DNA of 64,000 bases from an uncultured Flavobacteriaceae bacterium (GTDB lineage Bacteria; Bacteroidota; Bacteroidia; Flavobacteriales; Flavobacteriaceae). This document shows positions 37,062 to 45,879 of this stretch, one piece after another. The first letter of the stretch is position 1, and each line of letters begins with the position of its first letter. A program made the translations under genes and the position numbers. The stretch spans positions 1 to 64,000 of the forward strand of contig CALZKX010000218.1 in NCBI GenBank assembly GCA_945788155.1, read 5' to 3'. The notes under the pieces were generated by a model that saw nothing but the letters and a program-made list of their open reading frames with translations, had not been told where the DNA came from and made no database searches.

Positions 37062-37126
37062 TGCTCTCTCTCTCAACGACACTTTTAAAACAAACGTCCC
37101 ATTTAAGGGAAAGGGTTGATAATAAA
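37062..37126 (+). repeat. Dispersed 50-60 bp repeat, copy 2
   Basis: The segment contains GCTCTCTC, ACTTTTAAAACAAA and GTCCCATTTAAGGGAAAG, as in copy 1 (34059-34115). It lies where the end of the second, deleted RHS cassette would be, so it may be a conserved 3' border of RHS cassettes. Similarity to the region after 54550 continues beyond the core (AGAATCTTC ... CTATATG). Confidence 0.65.
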
Positions 37127-37260
37127 GAGCTGGGTAGTGTACAAGATGTCTCAGTGTTTTGCGTCATCTGAAGCCAGAATCTTCATTTCACTATATGCAG
37201 CTTTCATCGAAACGCTATGGACAGGTGGCTGAAAAATACCGTATAACTATATAAATATTA

Positions 37261-37290
37261 AAAAAGCAATCTATTTTTGATTGTTTTTTA
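37261..37290. terminator. Bidirectional terminator downstream of the Hint operon
   Basis: AAAAAAGCAATC (37261-37272) pairs with GATTGTTTTTT (37280-37290) with one bulged base, giving T-runs in both directions. It lies about 110 bases after the stop of the minus-strand gene at 37400. Confidence 0.6.
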
Positions 37291-37399
37291 ATAAGACTGA
37301 GCTATACTGATTACCGTGCCTTTGGATTAACACACTTACGAAAAAGGCGTGGCGAGGATAGAGGGATTGAACGCTAACCATGATTTAATGAATAAAAAG

Positions 37400-38947
37400 C
37401 TATTTCTTGCATGAATCCATCCATTTAGCAATGGTTCGCTTTGCTCTGGCATGTTCACCTTCCAAGCTAAAAAGATCTCCTTTTTCGTAGGTAATAACCA
37501 ACTCATTGTTTGCTTGAATCGTATCATAAAGTACAAGCGCAACAAAATTTCCTGGGTCTTGAAGTTTTTCCAAAACCAAAGGAATGATAGAGTCTCCCAT
37601 ATCCACTAAAGCTAAAAATGCTTCTCCTTGTGCAAAATCCTTGGTGTCTGAGCTAAATTTATAGTCACCTGTAAACCAAGTTTCCTGCCAATTGTAAAAA
37701 GCGTTTTCAAACTCTGACCTTGTTTTTTTTGGAATCTTTTTTAACTGATTCTTTAAAATAGACATATTCATTTCGTAAAGAGGTTTTACATGCGACAATG
37801 TACGTACTTCTTCAGATAAGAATGCAAAACCAGGTGTAAATGATGCCAGTATTCTTCCATATACTGTACTGTTCAACCCTCTACGACCATGAGTAATACG
37901 TAAGGATTGACCAAGTTTCGATTCCCATAAACCGCTAGATATTCCCAAATATTGACCTGCATAGGTTTTGCTGCCATGTGTTGCATTATAAGTAGAAGTC
38001 CCCCAGGCATCAATATCAGCACTTGGGAATAGGGCGGATTCTGGTTTTTGCCCCCAAGTTTCATATTGGGTTTTAAAGGCACTTAGGGGTGAATTTGGAT
38101 TGATCCACCTATCATCCAACCCAAGTGACCATGCTATGCAATTATAAAATGGAGTATTACCTCTTGGCGTGCTTGGAGCAGTAACCCAAACATTATTTTT
38201 TGTTAAATTCGGAAAATCCCTTATTAATGAGCTCCACTCCGAAGTCGTAGGCTTTCGAGGATAGGTGACAGGGTTTGAATAAACTGTAACGGTATCATAT
38301 GCTCCGGTACTGGCTGCTGTTATATGATCGCTCCCACTTTGAACTACAAAACGAGCTTCATATCCGCTTTGAACAGGAATAGCAGTATCGAAAGACCAAG
38401 GCGGTGATTGTGCCATTACTTTGGTTCCCCCTATATAGTTAGCGTCGGATACAATCGTATTAGGGTAGAGTGCTACAAAATCGGTAGGTGAATATCCGCC
38501 AGACTTCCAGGATATATGAAATCTACCATTCTTTGGTGATAGACAAATTTGCCTATTATTTAAAGGTGGTGAACATTTTTTAATAAATGGAAAGGGGTCT
38601 GTCTTGGCCTTGCTTATATATTTCCCTAAAGAACTATCATATACCAGATAACGCGCTTGGTATCCATTGATTACTACTTGAGACGTTTTATAACTACTTC
38701 CTTTACTGGCATATTGCCAAGCCCCGGATATATAATTATCATCTGAAGCATTGTCGCTACGGTATAATCCAATAAAATCATTGGAACCAATATTGGTTGC
38801 AGACCACTTTAATATAAAAACACCATCATCATAAGTAAGTTGAACTTTCCAATTAGAAGACATTACCATAGTTTTTGCTTCTTCAGGTTTTTTTCTTAAA
38901 TCTTTCAATTTTGCTTCAGGGGTCAGTCTCTTGTCTTTTGTTTCCAT
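37400..38947 (-). CDS. Multi-domain protein with two beta repeats and a Cys/Asn/Trp-rich domain
   Basis: The 515-aa product has no signal peptide. Residues about 30-115 and 130-220 are two copies of a beta-sandwich-like unit with the pattern TDF(I/V).LY.......YI.G...A...PP.....T....GY.AR(Y/F)(L/V)V, like SKICH/phosphatase N-terminal domains. Residues about 240-385 contain YNCIAWSLGLDDRW, which resembles the DUF7689 family. The last 120 residues are helical and HEAT-like. It starts 13 bases after the Hint lipoprotein gene on the same strand, so the two form an operon. It could be the effector or substrate partner of the Hint protein; no function is known. Confidence 0.6.
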   Translation of the reverse strand: METKDKRLTPEAKLKDLRKKPEEAKTMVMSSNWKVQLTYDDGVFILKWSATNIGSNDFIGLYRSDNASDDNYISGAWQYASKGSSYKTSQVVINGYQARYLVYDSSLGKYISKAKTDPFPFIKKCSPPLNNRQICLSPKNGRFHISWKSGGYSPTDFVALYPNTIVSDANYIGGTKVMAQSPPWSFDTAIPVQSGYEARFVVQSGSDHITAASTGAYDTVTVYSNPVTYPRKPTTSEWSSLIRDFPNLTKNNVWVTAPSTPRGNTPFYNCIAWSLGLDDRWINPNSPLSAFKTQYETWGQKPESALFPSADIDAWGTSTYNATHGSKTYAGQYLGISSGLWESKLGQSLRITHGRRGLNSTVYGRILASFTPGFAFLSEEVRTLSHVKPLYEMNMSILKNQLKKIPKKTRSEFENAFYNWQETWFTGDYKFSSDTKDFAQGEAFLALVDMGDSIIPLVLEKLQDPGNFVALVLYDTIQANNELVITYEKGDLFSLEGEHARAKRTIAKWMDSCKK

Positions 38948-38960
38948 TATGTCATTTATT

Positions 38961-40709
38961 TTACTTGTTCGTTTTATATTCTGAATTAAGCTTCAACATA
39001 CTTACATAATTATAATAATCTTGATGCCATTCAACAGGTAAAGCCTTCAAAATAGAAAATGGCTTGAATTTTTGCTTTCGATTATGGTTGAATTGCATTT
39101 GGTTATCCCCTACAAGAATGCCATTGGCAAAAAATGTGGTTTCATCAGATAAATTTGAAAAATCCTCTTGGGGAGGACCTACATTCAGATTCCACACAAA
39201 GCCATCATACTGTTCACGCCCTACAGCTATCAATGTGGAAGCACCATCAGATGTTATGACCTTATCGCCTACATCAAGCATTCTAGCTAGAGCAATACCA
39301 TCTGGCGTAACTACAGGATGACCATCAGTTAGCAATAAATCATATCCATTAGCAGTCCTTAATCGTGCCATAGGTACTTCTTCTTTCCCCTTGAGCTTAC
39401 TGTCTACAGCAAGTGAGTTTCCTTTAAGATCGGTGATTAATTCATCTCCATGAACAATCTCTTCAATAAGTTTTAAATCCCCATTAGCCAATTTTATTTG
39501 GGAGCCTTCCGCGAGACAAGAAAAATAAACATAGAGGTCAGGAATCTTTTTGTAAAAATCATTTGTTGGAGCACCTGGATCATTTGTAATAGTTACATAA
39601 ACAGGAAGGTTTGCAACGGTTAACCCTATAGTAAACGTATAAATATCTTTGGAATTTGGTTTTAGTATACCATTAGCTGGTTGAAAATGTGCCGGATTAA
39701 GTCGCCATGTAATGGTCGGTCCAACGATCTGTGTAAACGATGGATTAAAAAAATTATCCGTAGTTGCTATTGTGGTGCCACCTCCCTCAGTAGCATCTGG
39801 GCGAGCAATCGTAATTAAACTGGAATTAGGCGTGGTAGGGCTTTGGTCTATGTTCGAATCAAAAGTAATGCTCCCCGTTATGGGCATTAGGACATTTGAT
39901 CCTGATCCTCCAGAAGGTATATAAGAACAATCAGAGCCTGTACGCCCCAAACATAGTTTAATTACAGGCTGTCCACTTTTTGGCATTGGGTCTGTATTTA
40001 TAATGGCTTTAGGTGCAGTATTAAGGTTAGAAGAGGTAGATGCGCGTACATATCCATGATGTGCGTCTCCATGTTGTCCCTGCCAAAAGTATGTTGCTAA
40101 ACTAGTAGCAATTGAACCAGTCCCTGAATCCACATCGGTAGCTGTACTAGTAAGTGCACCTGTAGCGTTAACCTGTAAGTCTGTCCCTGAGTTATGCTGT
40201 TGTGCGAATTTAGGAGTCCCAATAGGGTTATTGTTCTGATCGTACAATCCCAAAGTAAGTTGCGAGAGATATGGTTGATTAGCAATGGAAGATAATGCCG
40301 ATGAGGCAAAATTAGTACCATCGGATGTCCCCATAGAGGTTATGGTTTGTATTGGCGTAATAAGGCCTGAAATTCCAACATCAGTATTGATTTCAGAAAG
40401 TAACGGACGTTCAACTTTCTTAAAACCTTCTTGCTCATGTTTGCGTTTGGTTTCTTCCAAAACTTTAAACTGTTGAGGGTATTTATCTGGTGTAATACCT
40501 GCAAGGTGTAATTGCTTTACATAAAATCGATAATGCACAGGATTGGAAAAATCCAATTCTACAGGTTGACCTTGGGGCGCATTATTGATCATTGTGTTGA
40601 AATCCTCTCTGTCTTGTTCTGACATTTTCTCTGATGTCGAATCAACACAGCTCAGGAATGTGGCACATAAAATAATTAAAAAGAGGTTTTTAAGAATATT
40701 TGTTTTCAT
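38961..40709 (-). CDS. Lipoprotein with Hint (hedgehog/intein) domain
   Basis: The 582-aa product starts at 40709 (MKTNILKNLFLIILCATFLSCVD; lipobox Cys near residue 21), in preference to an upstream frame extension. Residues about 110-395 form an uncharacterised, beta-rich region. A Hint domain runs from Cys398 (CLAEGSQIKLANGD) through the TDGHPV motif (His near 464) to about residue 545 (FFANGILVGDN). Cys1 and the block B Thr/His are present, so self-cleavage after about residue 397 is possible; the usual final His-Asn is changed to GDN. Self-cleavage would release the C-terminal third or free the N-terminal domain from the membrane-linked form. Confidence 0.75.
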   Translation of the reverse strand: MKTNILKNLFLIILCATFLSCVDSTSEKMSEQDREDFNTMINNAPQGQPVELDFSNPVHYRFYVKQLHLAGITPDKYPQQFKVLEETKRKHEQEGFKKVERPLLSEINTDVGISGLITPIQTITSMGTSDGTNFASSALSSIANQPYLSQLTLGLYDQNNNPIGTPKFAQQHNSGTDLQVNATGALTSTATDVDSGTGSIATSLATYFWQGQHGDAHHGYVRASTSSNLNTAPKAIINTDPMPKSGQPVIKLCLGRTGSDCSYIPSGGSGSNVLMPITGSITFDSNIDQSPTTPNSSLITIARPDATEGGGTTIATTDNFFNPSFTQIVGPTITWRLNPAHFQPANGILKPNSKDIYTFTIGLTVANLPVYVTITNDPGAPTNDFYKKIPDLYVYFSCLAEGSQIKLANGDLKLIEEIVHGDELITDLKGNSLAVDSKLKGKEEVPMARLRTANGYDLLLTDGHPVVTPDGIALARMLDVGDKVITSDGASTLIAVGREQYDGFVWNLNVGPPQEDFSNLSDETTFFANGILVGDNQMQFNHNRKQKFKPFSILKALPVEWHQDYYNYVSMLKLNSEYKTNK

Positions 40710-40956
40710 AATGAATAGATTTAATTTCTTAGCTAAAGGCAGTACCAATTTTTAATATGCAAATTGCATACACGCCCGTGTAATTCCAAAATAGCTATTA
40801 ATTAAATCTAAATAATAGAGGGAGGGTTATTATTCAGTTTTCATATAGAGAATATGAATAAATATACGATAATGTTATGATTATCAGCACAAAAGAAGAT
40901 AAAGTTATCAACATAATTACTGATTTTAGATTTATCTAACCCACTTTAAAGGCAAT

Positions 40957-41079
40957 TTAAATTGAATCAAATTTCTCCAGTTCTGTAACTAAAGAAAGGT
41001 TTGGCATTTTTTCTGTACGCTCTACTATTCTATACAAATAACACCAATTTGGTTGAGGGTTTTGTGGTTTTTTAAAAAA
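40957..41079 (-). pseudogene. Possible C-terminal remnant of a transposase
   Basis: On the minus strand a short open stretch ends QPNWCYLYRIVERTEKMPN and then about 15 more residues to a stop at 40957. The upstream part is only readable with small frameshifts. The residue pattern looks like a real protein tail, perhaps a transposase, but I cannot name a family. The 640-base interval around it holds no intact gene. Confidence 0.3.
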
Positions 41080-41160
41080 AGGGGAGTCTATGATGAACCA
41101 GAACAAAAGATAAGAAATTGGTAAACATGCTTATTACATTAAGTAAGCTTTTTGGATATT

Positions 41161-41260
41161 TCATCCACTAATTTGATTGAACAGCTTTAGAAACATCAAT
41201 AATAGAACGATTTAAGAAGCCAAAAACAAAGCAGATATACCCAAATATACCTGCTTTTAG
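41161..41260. repeat. IS-end-like sequence, inverted relative to 36 kb copy
   Basis: Starts with TCATCCACTAATTTGA and includes CGATTTAAGAA and a hairpin (AAAGCAG at 41228-41234 and CTGCTTT at 41251-41257). It is the diverged reverse complement of 35991-36166. Together the two flank the IS1 gene and the Hint operon. Confidence 0.55.
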
Positions 41261-41390
41261 TATTGTTGATTAACAATTAGTTAATTAGATTAAAGATATC
41301 GTCAACTACTTTGACAGACTACCATTCAATTTTAACCTGTAGCCATATTTCAGGACAAGACATTAAAAAATACTCTCTCGCAAAACCTTA

Positions 41391-42131
41391 ATGAAAAGAA
41401 TAAAAACGTCATTTAAACCTAACTTTATTATCTCTCTAATGATAGGTGGTTGGTTATTTCTTTTCACAATTTTTATCAAACCATTTCAACTTGAACCTTT
41501 AATAAATTCTAGATGGATGACTATGGCTATAGGATATAGTTTAATTGCTCTATTTGGCTATCTAATAATTATTCCAATTCAGAATAAAATTTTTATAAAA
41601 GTTAATAAATGGAATCTAAAATTTGAAATTACATTAATACTACTATTTTACCTCTTGACCTTAATTCCAAGTTATCTATATCAAAAAAGTGATTTTGCGA
41701 ATGGATTATATAATCTTCGAGAATTTAGTGCTAATATTTTTCTTCCATCTATTATTGTGTTAACGCCTTTAATAATATTTGCCAGAATACATCTAATAAA
41801 ATTAGTAGATGAAGCGGAAGACTATATTATAATAAAAGGAGCTTATAAGCTAGATTATTTAAAAATTAAACCAGCAAACTTAGTTTGCGTTTCTAGTTCC
41901 AAAAACTACGTTGACGTTCATTATTTGGACAATGGGACTTTAACAAAAAAAATGATACGTATGTCACTTAAAAAAATTGAAAATGATGTTCCATCATTAA
42001 TAAGAGTTCATCGTTCACATCTTATGAACCCAAATCATTTTCTCTCTTGGAAAAACAATAACACACTTTCCTTAACTCAAATTGAAATTCCTATTACTAA
42101 AAACTTCAAAGAGTACATTAAGTCTTTGTGA
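41391..42131 (+). CDS. Membrane-bound LytTR-family regulator
   Basis: The 246-aa product has four predicted membrane segments (about residues 12-135) and a C-terminal LytTR DNA-binding domain (about 150-245) with VCVSSSKNYVDVHYLDNG ... MSLKKIEND ... LIRVHRSHLMNPNHF, the family's core. Such proteins sense an envelope or small-molecule signal and bind DNA directly. The serine hydrolase gene 93 bases downstream on the same strand is a likely target. Confidence 0.9.
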   Translation: MKRIKTSFKPNFIISLMIGGWLFLFTIFIKPFQLEPLINSRWMTMAIGYSLIALFGYLIIIPIQNKIFIKVNKWNLKFEITLILLFYLLTLIPSYLYQKSDFANGLYNLREFSANIFLPSIIVLTPLIIFARIHLIKLVDEAEDYIIIKGAYKLDYLKIKPANLVCVSSSKNYVDVHYLDNGTLTKKMIRMSLKKIENDVPSLIRVHRSHLMNPNHFLSWKNNNTLSLTQIEIPITKNFKEYIKSL

Positions 42132-42224
42132 TTTAGTCCCTAAAATGCCATGTTTAGTAACTAAAGGAATAATTAAAAGTTATTTATTGGCTAGCATTGA
42201 TAAATTGCAATCAAAAATATATCA

Positions 42225-43688
42225 ATGAATAAACAGAAATTATTTAAACTTTTGTTTTACTCAATACTTTTCCTAATTGTATGTGGATGTAATAAAAAAA
42301 GAGACACTATTAAGACTCTTTTAGGAACAACTATATCTCAAAAAACAACAGACGATTTCATTGATAAACAAATGGAATTACTAAATATGCCAGCTTTGTC
42401 TATTGCTATTATTAATGATGGAAAAGTGGTTTATCATAGAGTAAAAGGATATGCAAATAAAGAAAAAGAAATATTAGCCAATAACCAATCAATATTTGAA
42501 GGAGCATCAATATCAAAATCTGTTTTTGGCTTTTTCGTAATGACCTTTGTAGAAGATGGAATACTCAATTTAGACAAACCACTTTTTCAGTATTTACCAA
42601 ATCCAGATATTGAATATGATAAAAGATATAAAAAAATCACAGCAAGAATGGTGCTTTCTCACCGTTCTGGGTTTCCAAATTGGCGAGATGATTATCCTGA
42701 AGAGAAACTTTTTATTCAATTTGAGCCTGGAACCGACTATCATTATTCTGGAGAAGGTTACCAATACTTGGCAGAAGTCTTAAAGCATCTATTAAACACA
42801 GATTGGGCAGGATTGGAAGCTGAATTTGAAAAAAGAGTAGCAATCCCATTTAAACTGGAGCATACTAAGTTTATAAAAGATGATTACATAAGAGAACACA
42901 AAGTTCAACCCTATGATAAAAATGGTAATTGGATTGATAAAAATGCAGATAAATGGTGGAAAAGTCGAGATTCTGTTTTTGTAGCACCGACTACCATTCA
43001 TTCGGAAGCGATTGACTTCTCTAAATGGATGATTGCGATGATGAATAAAAAAGGATTGTCTGAAAGTGGATTTAACGAGCTTTACAAACCGCATTCCGAA
43101 ATCAGCACTGGATTTTTGAGAGAGGATTATACGCTAGGATTCAGCAAGCTATCAATTCTTAACCTCGGGGAATTGTATTCTCATAGTGGAAATAACACTG
43201 GGTTTTCTTCTTACTTTGCATTTGATAAAGATAAAAAATGGGGCTTTGTTTTCTTCACAAATTCCAAAGCTGGAGACCAATTTACCTTAAACCTTACTTA
43301 TAATTTATTGTTATCAGGAACTATTAGAAAACAAATCGCTATTGGACTTGCCTTATTACTTTCAAAAATACTATTAATTTTAAACCTTATTTTTGTATTC
43401 TTCAGAAAATCAACAATTCTAAAAATTAGAACATCAAATCTTGGAATTGGGTTAACAGTATGCTTATTTATAATTTCATCATTGATTTTAATGCTTACAA
43501 CTAATTATGGAATTGTTACTTATTTGTATCCTATAGCATTTTTGACTATAATAATTTTAAGTTTCAAAACATTTAGATTGATTATAAAACATTGGAGAGA
43601 TAATAAAGTCAATAAAATTGAATTGGTTTTTCAAACAGTTTTGCTTTTGAGTATTTTGATTTCAGGAATTTCAATTGGAATTTTATAA
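42225..43688 (+). CDS. Class C beta-lactamase-like serine hydrolase with membrane tail
   Basis: The 487-aa product starts with a lipoprotein-like signal (LIVCGCNKK). The hydrolase domain (about residues 40-365) has the SxxK motif in EGASISKSVFG (about 98-101), a Tyr motif in DYHYSGEGYQYL (YSG at about 176) and a late HSGNN segment in the third-motif position. The last 120 residues hold several membrane helices. Proteins of this type are usually esterases or peptidases rather than resistance enzymes. It follows the LytTR regulator, which may control it. Confidence 0.88.
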   Translation: MNKQKLFKLLFYSILFLIVCGCNKKRDTIKTLLGTTISQKTTDDFIDKQMELLNMPALSIAIINDGKVVYHRVKGYANKEKEILANNQSIFEGASISKSVFGFFVMTFVEDGILNLDKPLFQYLPNPDIEYDKRYKKITARMVLSHRSGFPNWRDDYPEEKLFIQFEPGTDYHYSGEGYQYLAEVLKHLLNTDWAGLEAEFEKRVAIPFKLEHTKFIKDDYIREHKVQPYDKNGNWIDKNADKWWKSRDSVFVAPTTIHSEAIDFSKWMIAMMNKKGLSESGFNELYKPHSEISTGFLREDYTLGFSKLSILNLGELYSHSGNNTGFSSYFAFDKDKKWGFVFFTNSKAGDQFTLNLTYNLLLSGTIRKQIAIGLALLLSKILLILNLIFVFFRKSTILKIRTSNLGIGLTVCLFIISSLILMLTTNYGIVTYLYPIAFLTIIILSFKTFRLIIKHWRDNKVNKIELVFQTVLLLSILISGISIGIL

Positions 43689-44290
43689 TAAATAACTAGG
43701 CGCAGCAATGGTTATTAGTAATTGCTTATTCTCGCCTACTTCTGAGAACCAACGAGGGTTTTCAGTTTGTTTTGCACTTGAAATGTTAAATGCTAACCCA
43801 CGCAACTACTCATCGCCTAGACCGTTAATGAGATAAATGACCCGTCCTAACCCACTCAGCACATTCCCCTACATTCCATGCTTGCCTGCTGAAAAGCAGG
43901 CAACCACTTCATTACAGGAAAAGAGCTTCTCTACAAAAGTCTTGAACATAATCCACACTTTTGACTTTCCATTACGTTAACCCTTTCCGCTTCTCTGGAA
44001 AGGAACACTTCATTCCTAGTAAAAAACGTGAATCAAGTCCGCCAAATAAGGAAAAATGTATTTGCGTTTTGTTCCACTTCCTACGATTTTGTGTTTCACA
44101 AAGAATTTAGACCTACATCCCGAGCCAACACCGCCATACCTTTTTTTGACAGCAAAATAACAACATTCAGCTTTGAACGACAGCATAACCAGGCTCTCCC
44201 GAATACTCGGGATCGCACTTTTTATATGTCTTAACAAACCTGAATATTGAAAGAGACCAAGCAACAAAAAAAGGTAACAGCGTCGGCTCT
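43689..44290. other. Hairpin-rich non-coding region before the conjugative element genes
   Basis: No credible gene is seen. Strong hairpins are at 43882-43903 (9-bp stem TTGCCTGCT / AGCAGGCAA, GAAA loop), 43982-44003 (CCTTTCC / GGAAAGG) and 44198-44211 (CCCGA / TCGGG). TAGGCG (43697-43702) can also pair with CGCCTA (43733-43738). Base composition is richer in GC than the neighbours. It may be an origin or other cis-acting part of the mobile element. Overlapping short frames on both strands near 44016-44267 are not convincing. Confidence 0.5.
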
Positions 44291-44425
44291 ATGGGAAGTA
44301 AATCTAAAATGAATCTTATGAAATCTTACAAAATCAATAAAAAGGAAGCGGAACAAAAGTTAAAAAAACAAAAGAAGGAAAACGCTCTGGATATAATAAG
44401 TAAATCAATAACAAAACCTTTCTGA
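44291..44425 (+). CDS. Small basic protein (44 aa), hypothetical
   Basis: An ATG at 44291 opens a 44-codon frame rich in Lys and Glu (MGSKSKMNLMKSYKINKKEA at the start), ending at a TGA at 44423-44425, 42 bases before ssb. I do not recognise a family. The highly charged, helical composition and its position in front of ssb suggest a small DNA-associated protein of the element, but it could also be chance. Confidence 0.45.
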   Translation: MGSKSKMNLMKSYKINKKEAEQKLKKQKKENALDIISKSITKPF

Positions 44426-44467
44426 ATGGTTCAGATAGGTAAATATTAATCTTTAAATTTTTTAATT

Positions 44468-44824
44468 ATGAGTACTCTAAAAAACAAAGTACAGTTAATT
44501 GGCAACGTAGGAAGCGAGCCAGAAATCACAAATCTTGAAAGCGGAAAGAAAGTCGCTAAATTCTCAATTGCAACCAATGAATTTTACAAAGATTCAAAGG
44601 GAGAGAAACAACAAGACACACAATGGCACAATATTGTGGCTTGGGGAAATATTGCCGAAATCGTAGAGAAATACGTAGGCAAAGGAAAAGAAGTGGCATT
44701 AGAGGGCAAAATGACCTCACGCTCTTATGAAACCAAAGAGGGAGAAAAAAGATACGTTACCGAAGTGGTCGTAGATGAAATCCTGCTTTTGGGAATTAAA
44801 GGCGAGGATAACGCTACTGAATAA
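44468..44824 (+). CDS. ssb: Single-stranded DNA-binding protein
   Basis: The 118-aa product is a single OB-fold SSB: MSTLKNKVQLIGNVGSEPEI at the start, KVAKFSIATNEFYKDSKGEK and TQWHNIVAWGNIAEIVEKYVGKGKEV in the middle. It is shorter than chromosomal SSB and lacks the acidic C-terminal tail (it ends GEDNATE), typical of SSBs on conjugative elements that protect incoming single strands. A terminator lies right after it. Confidence 0.95.
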   Translation: MSTLKNKVQLIGNVGSEPEITNLESGKKVAKFSIATNEFYKDSKGEKQQDTQWHNIVAWGNIAEIVEKYVGKGKEVALEGKMTSRSYETKEGEKRYVTEVVVDEILLLGIKGEDNATE

Positions 44825-44835
44825 TTGAAAATTAA

Positions 44836-44873
44836 AAGAGAGCGTTCCTATCCAAAAGATGCGCTCTCTTTTT
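44836..44873 (+). terminator. Intrinsic terminator after ssb
   Basis: AAGAGAGCG (44836-44844) pairs with CGCTCTCTT (44862-44870), followed by T residues. It also shows that the next gene starts at the ATG at 44903 and not upstream. Confidence 0.85.
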
Positions 44874-44902
44874 CATTATTAATCTTATTAAATAGAATTA
44901 CA

Positions 44903-45283
44903 ATGAATGATAAAGTTAACAAAATAAAACAGGAATTGCAACATTTTTGCGGAACAGAAATGTTCTTTAAAATTCCATTGATTGGAACCCGATTTACGGA
45001 TGGATTGAAATATTTAGCACAAGAAGCGGAATGCTTTTGGCTGATTACAGATGCATCGGTAATTGCAAAAAGTTTATCAAATAGAAGTCATTTTATTACC
45101 ATTGATTTTAAGCGGCTTTCTGAAAAAGAACAGTTTGAAAAGCAATGTGAAGCCATCATTAATTATAGTGATGGAAATGACAACATTTTTGAAACCCACA
45201 GATATAATGTAACCGATTTTCCTTTGGATGAACTGCGATTATTTTTTGTAAATGATACGCTGATGCTTCCGAGCGAATATTAA
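44903..45283 (+). CDS. DUF6876-family protein
   Basis: The 126-aa product resembles the DUF6876 family found on Bacteroidetes mobile elements: LQHFCGTEMFFKIPL, then TRFTDGLKYLAQEAECFWLITDA in the first half and a C-terminal half ending LRLFFVNDTLMLPSEY. Its function is unknown. The ATG at 44903 is chosen because the longer frame from 44825 would run through the ssb terminator. It is followed 11 bases later by another small gene. Confidence 0.75.
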   Translation: MNDKVNKIKQELQHFCGTEMFFKIPLIGTRFTDGLKYLAQEAECFWLITDASVIAKSLSNRSHFITIDFKRLSEKEQFEKQCEAIINYSDGNDNIFETHRYNVTDFPLDELRLFFVNDTLMLPSEY

Positions 45284-45294
45284 AAAGTTGCATC

Positions 45295-45492
45295 ATGATT
45301 TATATCACTTATAATAATCTCGATAGTGAGACACAACAAAGGTTGATGACGATTTCCAAAGAAGATGTTGAACATAAGTTTGGAAATGAATTGAAACGAT
45401 ACGCCGAAGAGCATTATATAGAATATGATGTGCTTTTGGAAGAAGAAGCCACAAGAAACCTCTATTCTTATGACTATGTTTTTAATATTTAA
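45295..45492 (+). CDS. Small hypothetical protein (65 aa)
   Basis: The product is a small acidic protein (ISKEDVEHKFGNELKRYAEE, then a Tyr-rich end). I do not recognise a family. It lies 11 bases after the DUF6876 gene on the same strand and before a terminator, so it is probably the last gene of that small operon. Confidence 0.6.
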   Translation: MIYITYNNLDSETQQRLMTISKEDVEHKFGNELKRYAEEHYIEYDVLLEEEATRNLYSYDYVFNI

Positions 45493-45509
45493 AGTCTAAT
45501 TATTAATCC

Positions 45510-45539
45510 AAGACCTCTTAATTTTAGGGGTCTTTTTAT
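45510..45539 (+). terminator. Intrinsic terminator
   Basis: AAGACC (45510-45515) pairs with GGTCTT (45529-45534), extended by further pairs inside, followed by T residues. Confidence 0.75.
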
Positions 45540-45648
45540 ACCACTATTTTGTATTCTGCAACAAAAAGAGCCGTTTACTGAAGATACTCTTAAACTTCTA
45601 TCATAACATTCTTAAAAAATCAAATTTTAATTAGTATTGCAATGAAAG

Positions 45649-45760
45649 CCATTACATTTTTGGATGTAATGGTATTTTTTTTGTCCCGCTAAAGCGGGAC
45701 GAAAAGGAATAGCAAGAGGGTAACACGCTGGCGCGATGTTTCAATTTTCGGTTTTTTCAA
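45649..45760 (+). other. Candidate oriT: two hairpins before the mobilization genes
   Basis: CCATTACAT (45649-45657) / ATGTAATGG (45664-45672) is followed by a T-run, then a GC-rich perfect 8-bp hairpin GTCCCGCT (45683-45690) / AGCGGGAC (45693-45700), then a GC-richer segment (GCAAGAGGGTAACACGCTGG). The first hairpin could also be a terminator. Its position in the 387-base gap just before the relaxosome gene is where an origin of transfer usually lies. No nick site is identified. Confidence 0.4.
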
Positions 45761-45879
45761 AACACTAGTAAAATCAATGGTTTAGAGCGATTGATTGTTT
45801 TGCTCAATGAGATTTTAGCATTGTTTTTTCAGAAAAAACGCTCTCAGCCTAATGAAAACAATAAAATTTTTCAGAAAAA

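Noticed and set aside
43690..43835. Possible integron attC-like site (TAGGCG ... CGCCTA, later CGCCTAG and GTTA)
   Set aside because: The outer boxes do not fit the attC consensus and no integron integrase or cassette array is present.
44016..44267. Overlapping short frames on both strands
   Set aside because: No family-like pattern, and hairpins cross the region; it looks non-coding.
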